The notes under the pieces are model-generated. The model worked only from the letters and a program-made list of their open reading frames with translations, did not search any database and was not told where the DNA came from. Positions 12,047 through 23,800 of a stretch of 64,000 bases of DNA are shown in pieces. The stretch is from assembly GCF_964204865.1 (NCBI RefSeq), contig NC_135262.1, positions 14,322,001-14,386,000 on the forward strand. Direction: 5' to 3'. Position numbers and translations under genes: made by a program. Source of the DNA: Styela clava. Lineage: Eukaryota; Chordata; Ascidiacea; Stolidobranchia; Styelidae. Numbering within the stretch: position 1 is the stretch's first letter; each line of letters begins with the position of its first letter.

Positions 12047-14148
12047 TATTTATTTTTAAATCATAATCAGCACTAGGGCAATGCAATGAAGAGTATAACA
12101 AGGATTAAACATGATTGAAATGTCGAGGGAAACAAACAAAGAATTTGAGTTTTAAGTGAGAATACAAAATTAAGGTATAACATTTAAAATATAAAAGAGT
12201 CACGTGTTTGCTCACTCATAAAACAAAAACATACAAACTCTCACTGTTTTCGACTCTCTCTGTGTGTGTATATCTCTCACGCGCACAATCAATAATTCGC
12301 TCAGAGCGCATACGTAACAGTTTAGTCGAGTTATTTCATATATAGAAAACATGCTTAATCATTCTTTTTGTCTGTTTTACTCTCTCTTCAAACTTCGATT
12401 GGAAACCCTTCTCTGACTTGAACTACATTATGTACGTATGCTATACTAGCGGTGAGTGAGTCAATGTGTCAGCGCTTGTTAACCGGGAAATTGACAACGA
12501 TATCACCATGCGCGGGTTAAATTTTTACCCACTCTTTTTTATATACTCAGTATCTCATTTGGTGAGTTTTTTTGCGCTAGTATTCCATTTGAAAGAAAGC
12601 TTTGATACAATCGATACTTAATTAGGAAAATATGCCGCGACCAAACAACTCCGCGTGGTTCGATCGCAGCGGGATAGGCTAATTGGGTTCAGTTGTCACG
12701 CTCGTCCGTCCCGTTTGGATAAAAAGTATTACGCTATTGATTGTGAACTCATTTCACTAGGCTATCCGCTGAGAACAGGCAGTAAGTAAAATTAAACAGA
12801 GAAATTCAATTTTGAATTAGTACAACTCATTGTAGGCTACTTCGTATAGATAGGCCCCATCTCGTCTTAGTTCCTAGGCATGTGAGTCACTTTTAGAAGG
12901 ACTGCAACAATACTAACATGATGAAGATGCCCAGTTATTTAGAAGTTACTAGCTTCAAGTGTATTATTACTCGGTGTAATAAAGTTATCATATCCGTTCA
13001 AAATTGAAACAACTATACACCATAAGTTTTGGTGGCCTCCGACGCCAATATTTGTTAAAAACACTATAATATATTTTTGATTGACGGTTCGCTTGTTGTA
13101 AACATGTGAACGCAAAAATCTAAAAGTAAACGAATATTGACTTTATTTGTAATCCACTCAAATATTGGGTAATTATATGTTTAGATGCAGGAGTTATTGT
13201 TTGCTTACCAACTATAAAACGCGTGTACATTTTCATTCTCATGAGATTTCTAATAACTAAATTCTACTTTAAATTACTTTTAAACGCATTGAGAGTTATT
13301 TTATCAACAAAATATTATGTAATCTAAGTATTGATTTCAGTGTATCTGACTGAAAATATTGAAATATACCATAATCAAACATTTGTGAAAGTCAAAATCT
13401 TTATCAGTCGACGCTGAAGCATCAGGTAACGGTTGCGACCAATATGTTTTGTTTGTTTGTATTTCCAATGACCCAAATTCTTTCGGCGAGTAACTGTTTT
13501 CTTTGACTGCTATAAACTTCAAATTGATTTATCGGATTTTTAACGTGATAGAGCAAGTATGTGTGGCTCATATCTTATGGCAGTCCATATTTGATTGAAC
13601 CTTCATCTGCAAAATGATATTTCAATTCACGAATTCCACACAGTGACGTGTGTTTATGTTAAGTAATAGTCGGGTTAGTGCTTGTTTGTTATTGATTTGT
13701 TTATTTGCACTTAATACGTGCGGGAAGTAGGAACGTCAATTACCACTCGGAGACGAATTAACACCTTCCAGTGCACCCTTTGTCTTTATGAAGTGTTATT
13801 GGAGGTTGACATACATACCTAACACAATTTCCTCTAATCCTTGTATTCTAAACACAGAAGACGAGACCAATATTTTTCTATGACATCAGTAGGTACCGTA
13901 GATGTGTGTTGCACGAGCGAATTAGTCATTCAGCTACGTATTTCCGCAGCCGATATGTTGTTTTGCAAGCTTTGTTGCATAGTATACAGAAATAGTATGC
14001 CAGTGATAACTTCCAAGTCGTCGTGGTGGTTTTGTAAGCAGATATTGAATTTGAAGAAATATTATGGCAGTTAGCAGACAGATAGTTTCAGGGTATTTAC
14101 TTTATGTAAATATATATACCGTGATATGATGATCCTGTATATTTTCAG
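12047..14148. other. Intergenic and probable 5' region of the CRAL-TRIO gene
   Basis: No coding exon is recognised. A pyrimidine-rich acceptor ending TTTTCAG (about 14143-14149) precedes the first coding exon of the next gene. An untranslated first exon and the promoter therefore probably lie in this stretch, but I cannot place them. Confidence 0.5.
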
Positions 14149-14181
14149 CGTATAATATATCTACTGCGTGGCAACTACAAA

Positions 14182-16850
14182 ATGATTTCTGAACGATATC
14201 AGTGTCAGCTCTCATCCGCGGCTCTGAAGAAAGCTGTTGAGGAATTAAATGAGCCTGAAGATAACGAAGTCAGATTAGCAGCAATTGATAAATTACGAAC
14301 AAGATTTCAAGAAGAAATAAAAGACTTTGAATTGATAAGAACGGATGATTCTTTTCTCTTAAGGTAAGTTGCTTTATATTTGTTGATGTAGATTTACTTA
14401 CAATACTAAATTCTTAGAATAATCTCTGATCACAGTTCACAATACTTATTAATCAAAAATACGAAGAAATGTAACCGATCAATAAGTAAAATTAATTACA
14501 ATGGCGTCCTAAATAAAAACGACGAAATTTACACAACAAGAAGCTACGTCAGTTTTGGACATGAGCTAAACGTATGAATTACTGGATGAATTACTCGTCA
14601 TAATTTAGATTCAGGCCTGATATTAGGTATTATTGATCTTCACAAAATATCAACGTCAATATTACACAGTAAATCAATGACTACGTAAATTGTTTCATTT
14701 AGATTTTTACGTCATCGGAAATTTAATGAGGACAAGGCTCTCAAGTCACTTGAAAATTACCACAGACATCGAAAAACTTGGAAAAGTGTTTTTAATTTGG
14801 TAAAAATTAAAAATTGTGTTATATTTATATTGAACTGATTATAATATGTTTGAAATGTAATTGGTGTAATGTATATAAAAAGTAATCAATTTACATTTTA
14901 TTTTTACCAGGTTGACAACCCAGAGAAAATCGATGAATTTTTGAGTGTTGGTTCCGTTGTTCCATTGAAAGAAAGAGCAAAAGATGGAACTTTTGTCAAC
15001 ATTGGACGACCAGGTATAAAACATAGATAAACAATTTTGAGTATATATTGGATGACCGACAGTGAGTTTTATCTATGGTCAATCATTCGCAAATTAAGAT
15101 TGATTGAAGCTTTACTTCTGGGTTAGTGAGGTGGGTTTCAACCGACATGGTGTTGAACGTATGCTGTTGCATCAATTCCAGAAGCGTGCTTCACTACACC
15201 TGAACAATATATTGATAAGTAGATCAATATCCAATTATTCGGGTACAGATGTACTCTTCTAATGACGTTCAAATATGTGATCGCTGTAAATTTAAAAGCG
15301 ATCCTTGTAAACACGAAAAACGTAATCGAAATTCGTATTTATGCATTGATTACAGGTTTTAACTTCGGTAAAAAAGACGGAATTTTACAATTCATGGCAG
15401 CTACAATATTGTCGACAGAAAAACTTTTAGAAAACGAAGAAATGCAGGTAACATATAATACGCACTCATAAGATTTTATTCGGGGTTTCAAACATTTTCA
15501 CTAAAAAATTTGCACAACTATTGAGTACCATGTAATGTTGAAAATTAAACGTTTTTCACTTGATCACGTTTACAGATATATGGAGTTACAGTCATTGAAG
15601 AATTGAAAGATTTTGGTATCGGGCTCTCCCTACAAATGACCACTGTGGGAATGCAATTCATGAATTTAATGCAAGTAAGTCATTTAAATTAAACTATATA
15701 TATATAAATTATATAATTACCCCATACTATAAAAAGAACGCAAACGTTTTAAAAAATTACTTCAAATATGTATATGCAATTTGATCATGTTAGCATTGAG
15801 ATTAGAATTGAGAGTGACACCGATTTGCCGCAGATCAAAAACTTTTATTTATTTGTAATTAGCTTTAATATTATTATTAATTTAGATTATTTTGAGCATA
15901 TCAGTTAACGCAAGAGCAATTCTACTGCTCATCTAAAAAAGAGTGCGTTAATCGAAAACGATGTTTAACAATCTCATCATAATTTCGAGCATTGTCGATT
16001 TTGTCATTTTTTAGGGTTTAGGTTTATTACTTTCTAACGTAAAACCTTGCCTTAAGTACATAATTGTTTTATACTAGAAAAATTGATATTCACCAATTCA
16101 CGTCATATGCAAGTTAGTTTTGGAAATTTGGAAAAATTAATTTTGAATATATATATATAAATATACGTTTTTAGGACGGTATGCCTATACGAATAAAAAG
16201 TCTTAACGTCTTCAATGAATCCTTGGCATATGACCTTATTTATGCCTGTGTTCGACCATTTATCAAAGAGAAATTAAGAAACCGGGTAAGCATTCCTTAT
16301 TCATTTTAATATTTTCATAATAGGTGAATTCTGAACCTAAATTTATAAGCTGCCACACAGACGAACTGCTGGGATGAATTTAGAGAACAATAATTTAGAG
16401 AACAGAACAATAATTAAGTACATCCGCCAAAATTTTTGAAAATACTATAAGTCGTTATTGTCCTTAATAATCCGTCGCAAAAGTGCGAATTAGAATTCTC
16501 ATTTCTGCTTGTCCCACTTTTATTAGTAAGCCTTTACAGCAACCAAAACAATAAATGATTATTTTGTATCAATAAATCTTGGTTACTGATGTCTTCGAAG
16601 GTATGATGAAAACAACTTATACAAACGCAATTTCGTTTGATTTTTATGCGTGATTAAAATACCAATGTTTTACAATTTCAAATATAATTTTTCCTTCCAG
16701 CTGCAACTCCATGGGAACAGTCATGAAAAGCTTCATGAAATGATCGATCCCGAAAATTTGCCACCGTTTCTAGGAGGAAGCGGTCCCGAACTGGACATCG
16801 AATGGTGGAAAGAACAACTTTTGCAAACAAATAACAATGCGGAAAAGTGA
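14182..16850 (+). CDS. CRAL-TRIO lipid-binding protein (TTPA/clavesin/RLBP1-like)
   Basis: Seven exons join in frame: 14182-14363, 14703-14799, 14911-15013, 15356-15447, 15576-15674, 16175-16285 and 16701-16850. The product has 277 residues, close to the usual length of alpha-tocopherol transfer protein. The N-terminal CRAL-TRIO-N helix region ends in DDSFLLRFLRHRKFN, a family hallmark. The CRAL-TRIO fold follows, with the conserved MPIRIKSLNVFNES strand and helix, RPFIKEKLRNRLQLHGNS, and a LPPFLGG close near residue 255. Proteins of this family are cytosolic carriers of hydrophobic ligands (retinal, tocopherol, phosphoinositides). The ligand here cannot be told from sequence. The ATG opens the first coding exon 33 bases after a likely acceptor, implying a spliced 5' UTR. 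It is unrelated to the lectin/sushi genes on both sides. Confidence 0.93.
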
Positions 16851-17428
16851 ACAAAGATGGTTGCTTGAATACTAACTAGTGCATTTAGGACGACTGTCTT
16901 GTTGTGTGATTTACTGAACTCTTTTATCTGTTGCTCACGTGTGAGAAGAAATTCAAAATCTAAGTGATCCCCGATCCAAAAACATGTTTTGCTCAGGTGT
17001 TACAATTTGAGTTTTTTGAGGGGCCAAATATCTGTATTCCCTTCAATGAAATAAACAAGCTTTCCTCAAATTGTAAAACACCCCGTTAAAGACAATTAAC
17101 ATCACTCAATCATGATATATTTCAATCTCAAAATATACACATGGCTTTCTAACAAAACATTTCTAGATAAGATGCAAGTACGGACTTGTAGTTTCGTACC
17201 ATCCCAGGACCAAATAACTTAAGATATTACATTGTCGTGGCCAAAACAATGTGATTTAGATTTCAACCTTTTCACTATGTATATGTTGTCCCAAATGACC
17301 TCATATTTTACTGTCACCCCAGCGGTAGTTGTTTGCATACAATTTGCATTAAAATCATATTTTGCCAATGGTTGATGTACGTTTTAAGTAGTAGGTATAC
17401 TGTGTTTTGTATTTCGTGTTGAAATTTC

Positions 17429-17434
17429 AATAAA
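17429..17434 (+). terminator. Candidate poly(A) signal, CRAL-TRIO gene
   Basis: AATAAA lies about 580 bases after the stop codon. An alternative AATAAA lies closer, at 17050-17055, and the sequence alone does not decide between them. Confidence 0.4.
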
Positions 17435-20400
17435 CTAAAACAAAGATTGTTAATAAGAGAATATTGCACTAATGATAACTGGGAGAGTCAATTTTAAAGA
17501 TGCCAAAGCAATAGCGATAGAGATTTAAATTGACTCTCTTGCAGAGAATTAATCGACTGTATTTTAAGCGTTGGGTTTGGGAAGCTACAGACAACGTATA
17601 TCATAACCTCATAATCATTTAATATGAAGATATTTATGTATTATTCATTACCCACTTCCAACTTGATTGAAAAATTATAATATGTGCAAAACTAAGGATT
17701 GTTATAAAACGTACAAACTTAATATTGAAATACCATAATTTTGTCTTGGCGCTCAAAAACATGCTCGAATAACAAAAACAGCACAAAAGAAAGAAAATAA
17801 CGAGTCAGGCAAAAAAAAGAACGTAGGAAGCAGAAAAGAGAAGGTCTTTACAAAATTGAAATACATAAAATAGCGAGAAAATGTTTTATTTTAACTACTT
17901 AGTTAAATTGAATATAACCTATGCTTTAAAAACAACTTTGTCCGCGATCCTTGCAACCGGCGATTTTGACATTTTTGGATGCGAAATGCGTTTTGCAAAT
18001 TTGTTTTTGTTGTTATTGTTTTTTAAAAAAATTTTCTTCTAGTATTTCTTCTCTTCCAATAGAGTAGACCAGTAGATAGAATAGACCAATCAATTTCAAC
18101 GTAGGTACTTAAAGATGAAAAAAGTTTTTATAAGGCTATTACTTTTATTTTATTTTATTTTTTCTCACCCTAAATTTTGCTATTTTGCGTATATTGCGCC
18201 CCACGTGTCACTGAGTCAGAATAGACGTAGTCTTTTCGTCAACTCCGATACCTAGCTTAGGCTGTACCCATACTGACGCTATCTGAAAAGTCCAGTGGAC
18301 TTAATTTTAAGCATTTGAATTATAAAATAACAAATTTCTGTGCTGGTCGAATAGGCTATTGCTCTAGCAACTATTGACCTTTGGCGAGTACAATAGCTCG
18401 AAAAGATTAAATCGATATAATGAAATTGCATATCATGTGAGTATTTTCTATCTATTTAGCAAATTAGGTTTTAGATACATACGGTAAAAATAATACACTG
18501 TAATGTTAAATTTAAAAAGAAAAATTGCCCGTTAAAATACTTTTAATAGTTGATAGCATAACTCCATCTGTTTGCTCTTTAAACCTACGATACGATAGCA
18601 AAAAAATGTACTCTCAGGAAAATCGGGTTTTCGGACCGCCATTAAAATACTTAAAGACCCTTTGTTAAAAATTCATTTCTGTTTTGTTGGGTAACAACCC
18701 TGGTTCTAAAAAGAAATAAAATTGTAAATTCGCATAATTAATGAGTCACGTGATCTCGCGTATGTTTTAATTTTGAGAAATCCGCGAAAAGGAAAGAGAA
18801 ACGTTTGGTACGCATATCCGATCTTTTATTTAGGTGATATAATTATAAACAACTACTTTTTTATTTTATTATGTCTTTACTTATGGCTTAAAAATATATC
18901 AATTCTAACCTCTAATTAGTATACAAATTTGAACCGCACGTTTTCAAAGTTTTTATTTTTATTTAAAAGACATGTGATCTAACAAACCTGACCTGGAATA
19001 AAACAAGCATATGAAATTGATTCCTGTCCTCTACCAGTACTCATACATATTGAAACTAACGCTTCAGCCAGTCGGGGGTCTTTTTCCGGTTTGGATTCAT
19101 AGCGTGAGTTAATATTGTGTTAATTATGAAACAGCACGATGGGGCAATCTTCAGTGAGCAAACTATTTTAGTAAACTCGAAAGCAGAAGGAGGTTGCAGT
19201 TTCTAAACACCGTCGTCTACCTGAGGTTTGACCGAATATTGAAGAAATAGCCAATAAATAACCAAACACCGACAACAGGTTTTAGCATCTGGCAAATCTA
19301 TAATTTGATTTATATGAGATATGATTGTCAGTACGCTGTACAAACTATAAAACTGTTCCTTGAATTTATTATCTTATAAAATCATTGTTTTGTCTGCCGA
19401 TCTATAAATAAAGATTAACTACCAGTACTTAATAATTAACTGGTGACGATTGTAAATGACTCAGGTCAAAAGTTTATACAATTTGAACTTGAAAATGAGT
19501 TTTTATGCATAATTATGTATTTTTTAAACTAAATACACCAATAAATACAAATGATTAAACTATCTTAATGTACGGTGCTTTCATTTTAAGTCGTATGTAG
19601 TTAAAATTATACAGAAGAGGCATTTACTCTAGGTTAGGGCTAAAGCATGGCAAATTAAATGTGTGACTCCTTGTGGTAAAATATTTAAACTGTCAGACGA
19701 AGTTTATAGTATCCAATGTATACATATGCTCAGTCTCTGTGTATCGGATTGGATAGGTATTGGATGGACGGGATCATGCCTTCTACAGGCCCTAAGCTCT
19801 GAAGACTTTGGTGCCCTATTTGAATAAGAAAGTTTCAGTATTCATTACTGATTGAAGGTCAAGTTATGATTAATTTACATGATGTTTTTGAGAATAGTTT
19901 TCATGCCGACAAACATTCATAGAGTGATTTAAGATGCTACTTGAGAAAAAGAAACAAGCAAAATTTATTTCAACCGGACCAATAGTGAGGTTTGAATTGT
20001 TTGACCAACTCTAACCATTTCATTAAATGCTGAACCATTAAAAATTATCCATGGAAATTTCTTTGGTGTCCCCTTTCCCTTGGTGCCCTAAACACGTGCT
20101 TATTCTGCTTAATGCTTAACCCAGCCCAGGGTATTGGGGTGAAGTAATTTAAAAGTCACATACATTGGTTTAGTTGAATGAATACCATTAAGGTCGAGAA
20201 TAATCAAGCAACAATTTTGCAAATATTTCACACATTTGTCGTCATAATTCTTAACATATTCTGTTTCATCACTAAATAACAACTTCGTTCTGTATTGTCT
20301 GGCATATTAAATTTAGCTTGTTGCGTTCGAAGATCCACTTGGGAACAAATCTCCATCTCTCCGTCAAAAAATGCTTCTCTTTTTCTGCGTTTGAAGACAA

Positions 20401-20718
20401 AAAGGCATTTTCTACTTGTAAAGTCTGGCAGTATCTCTAAATAACCGGTTCTGAGTACGTTTAATTAACGTAAACGCATTTATTTATTACAGCTAATTGA
20501 GATTTTAGCAGAGATGAACTAATGTTTTGAAAGGTTGTCGAATTTGATGGGCATTAAAATTTCACTACTAAAATTGTCATGAATCTAATAGATATTTTAT
20601 TCTCATTCACTTACGTGTTTTCCAGCTTTTATAACGCTTCATTAATGCACTAAAACCTATTAAATTATTTCTCTTTAAAAATCGTAATACTATGCCCCCA
20701 AGACTAACGCTTCGTTCC
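17435..20718. other. Intergenic, no gene recognised
   Basis: This is AT-rich sequence between the CRAL-TRIO gene and the promoter of paralog B. I see no open frame with a recognisable domain, no clear inverted-repeat element and no RNA gene. Confidence 0.6.
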
Positions 20719-20725
20719 TATTTAA
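20719..20725 (+). promoter_or_regulatory. Candidate TATA box of paralog B
   Basis: TATTTAA lies 79 bases before the ATG at 20804, which would place the transcription start near 20750. A second TA-rich box (TATATA, 20755-20760) is too close to the ATG for a usual leader. Confidence 0.4.
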
Positions 20726-20803
20726 GCCTGCATGTTCTCCTTTCCTCATTCCTGTATATACCTTCGAAGGTGATAAGTCAATTGGAGATAGTTAACGGAC
20801 AAG

Positions 20804-23800
20804 ATGATGGCTCTAAAACCTGTATTTGCTGCATTTCTAGTGTTTAACTCATTGTCTGCTATTGTTGGTAAGATCCTTTTGTTTAAGTTACACTATATTT
20901 AATTGTGAGCGTGTATACTTCGTACGGAAAACATATTCCATGTTATAGATCTCAAATCTAAAATATGCAAATTAGAAAAAAAAAACTTTCCTACGTCTCA
21001 GAACGCATTTTCACGTTGATCTCCTTTATTGATCAGTATCCTTATATTTCAACAGCCGGTATGACCCACAAATGCCAGGACAAGAAAAATCGCTTGATTT
21101 TTGAAGGAAGATGCTACTGGATAATATTTGGCACTGTGACGACAGACGAGGCTTCCCAAAAATGTCTGTTCGAGAATGCAATTCCAGCTAACATTTACAG
21201 CTCAACACATTTTCTCGAGGTCCTGAAGTACTTGTATTCTATGTCCACCACCGAACACTTTGCACTTGGAATGCGATATGATAAAACCGTAAGTATTTCG
21301 TTTATCACTATACTTATTATTATCTTTCTTTCCCTACTTTGTGTTGACATTTCCCTGGTTGTAACTGTGAAACCTTATTCACAGACTGGTGTAGTGACCA
21401 ATTACGATGGCTCTCGAGCGAAATTTGTTAAATGGTCTCAAGACGAACCAAAGCCTTACAGAGGTGTAGCGGTTAACTTAGCACATTTAGATCCATATGA
21501 TTTGTCAAATGGAATGCATACATGGAATAAAGAAGCTGGAGTTTTATGTGAAACTGGAGGTACGTATACTATTACACTTGCAAATGGTAATCTTTAAAAC
21601 TTGCTAAATTTCAACATAACTATTTTAGTTCAATTCCGATATTATCAATTAAATAAAGTACACTACATAAGGTGATAATATAAATAATACGTTAACACTG
21701 CATTACTTTACAGTAGACAGTGTAGTATGCAATTTTATTTCAAAAGATAATATGGTGTTAATGGTAATCAGATGCAAAACTTTACGCCGTTGCAGTGAGG
21801 AAAATTCTATATTAAACTGAATGTAAGACATGAATTTTTTTGATTTAATATTTATATATTTTATGCTACAGATCTTAGCTGCCCTGATCTTGAATTCAGT
21901 CAACAAAATGGTAAATTAGAATGCTCAACGGGCAACATGTACAACTCAATATGCACGTAAGTAAATTAGCGCAGATGTTATTCATTAATTGTTGGTTTCA
22001 GTCATCCTCTATGTTAAAGTAAAAGTTGAACTCTTTATTAATTTAATCATATCATTAAGAATTATCATTTCAATATACTCTTATACTTGGGATATTTTTC
22101 GGCATATCAAATAATTTTCAACAAAAGTAAAATGTTTTAACTATAGTTTCAGCGGTAGATATTAGATATGTTTTGAATTTTAGACTATCCTGTGATCCTG
22201 GATATTCACTGTTCGGTTCTACAAACATAATCTGCCAAGGAGATTTGACATGGAGTGGTGCACTACCAACATGTCAGCGTAAGTGTTTTCTTAAATACAA
22301 TTATTAGGTTTATGCTCGTCATTTCTTATTTCCCCCAACGGAGAAGAAAAAACAATATTTATACTTAAGAAGCTCACAATAAAAACAGAAAAAATTGCGA
22401 AATTCTAGATTTAATCTGCTCTAACTAACCACAAATTTACATTGCTAAATATTCCAAAAATTTAGCTGATTGTCCTAAACTTGATGTCACAAATCCCTTC
22501 CAATCAATTGAATGTACTGACATATATAAACTTGGATCTACATGCACGTAAGTTATATATTTCTACACGAATATTTTTATTATAACAAATTTTGAAGATA
22601 CAAAATAATAAAATGATAAAACATAGGAGCATTGGTTATTGGTATAATCTATCGTTGGCAAGGAACCGGAAATAAATCATTTTATATTGCATCAACTACT
22701 TTCACTTGAAACTTAACGATCTCTTTTATAGACTTACATGCGGCGTTGGGAGCTCTTCGGGGAACGAGGCTACTTTAACATGTAACAACGGGGGAATTTG
22801 GTCTTCCGTACAACCTGTTTGCAAAGGTACTTCTGTTTTGACAAATTAACAATGCTTAATTTAACAGAAAGTGTTGAGATAGTTTTGTATTCAAAAATGT
22901 ACTTGCCTATAAAATAATCTAACAAAACTTTTCATATATATTATGAGTTAAAGTTCGTTTGAGTGAAAGTTACATTTGGCCTATATTCTCTGACGAACAA
23001 AATGTTTATGACAAATAGGCCCCCTTACTTACTTGCTCTTTCCGTTGTAATTTTATTTTTATTTCAGTAGATGTAGTTTGCCAAGAAATTGACTTTAGCG
23101 GAAAGTCCGGAACAATGCTGTGTACAGGTGGAGCTAGCATTGGGAGCGAGTGCTCGTAAGTATACTGTAGTAATATATTCAACGGTTTCATTCAGTTTTT
23201 GTATTTCTGTGAGGTACTGCATTATTTAGTTTCTATTGAGTTATTCATCGGAATGTTTCGATATTGAACATAGTGATAGGCAAAAACTGATACTTCTTGA
23301 AATATGAAAGTAATGCTCGACTGTATGGGAGCGAAAGTCTCTCATCTGTATCTGTGCTGTAAGGCAGGGGTGTGCAACCCATGCGCCAGTGCCAAATACA
23401 AATAACTGGGTGGAACCGAGTCGCACCTTTATTTAACATTAGCTTCCTATTAGTTGCAGGCAAAATATTTTGGGTATTCATCTCATAAAATGCGTTGTTC
23501 GCTTTCCACGAGCTAGCTGTTAGGGCATTGTAACGTCAGGGGCAAAGATGAAAAAAAATGGACTTAGGTATAGGCCTTGCAGCGTAAAGGGATTGAAATT
23601 ACTCGTTCGTACTAGATTAAACTGAATTAAAAACTCATTTTGCGGGCCGCACACCATTCAAAATTGTTAATACTCCGTTGGTCGCACATTTTTTTTGTGG
23701 GCCGCATCTGGCCCGCGTGCCACATGTTGCACACCCTTGCCGTAAGGCATTAGGGCACCGAGTTTGTTGGAAGATCGGTAGACTGGCATGACGAAGGCGG

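Noticed and set aside
20965..21597. 210-codon continuous open frame
   Set aside because: It is exon 2 plus intron 2 plus exon 3 of paralog B. The splice sites at 21289 and 21384 give a better CTLD and match the exon structure of paralog C.
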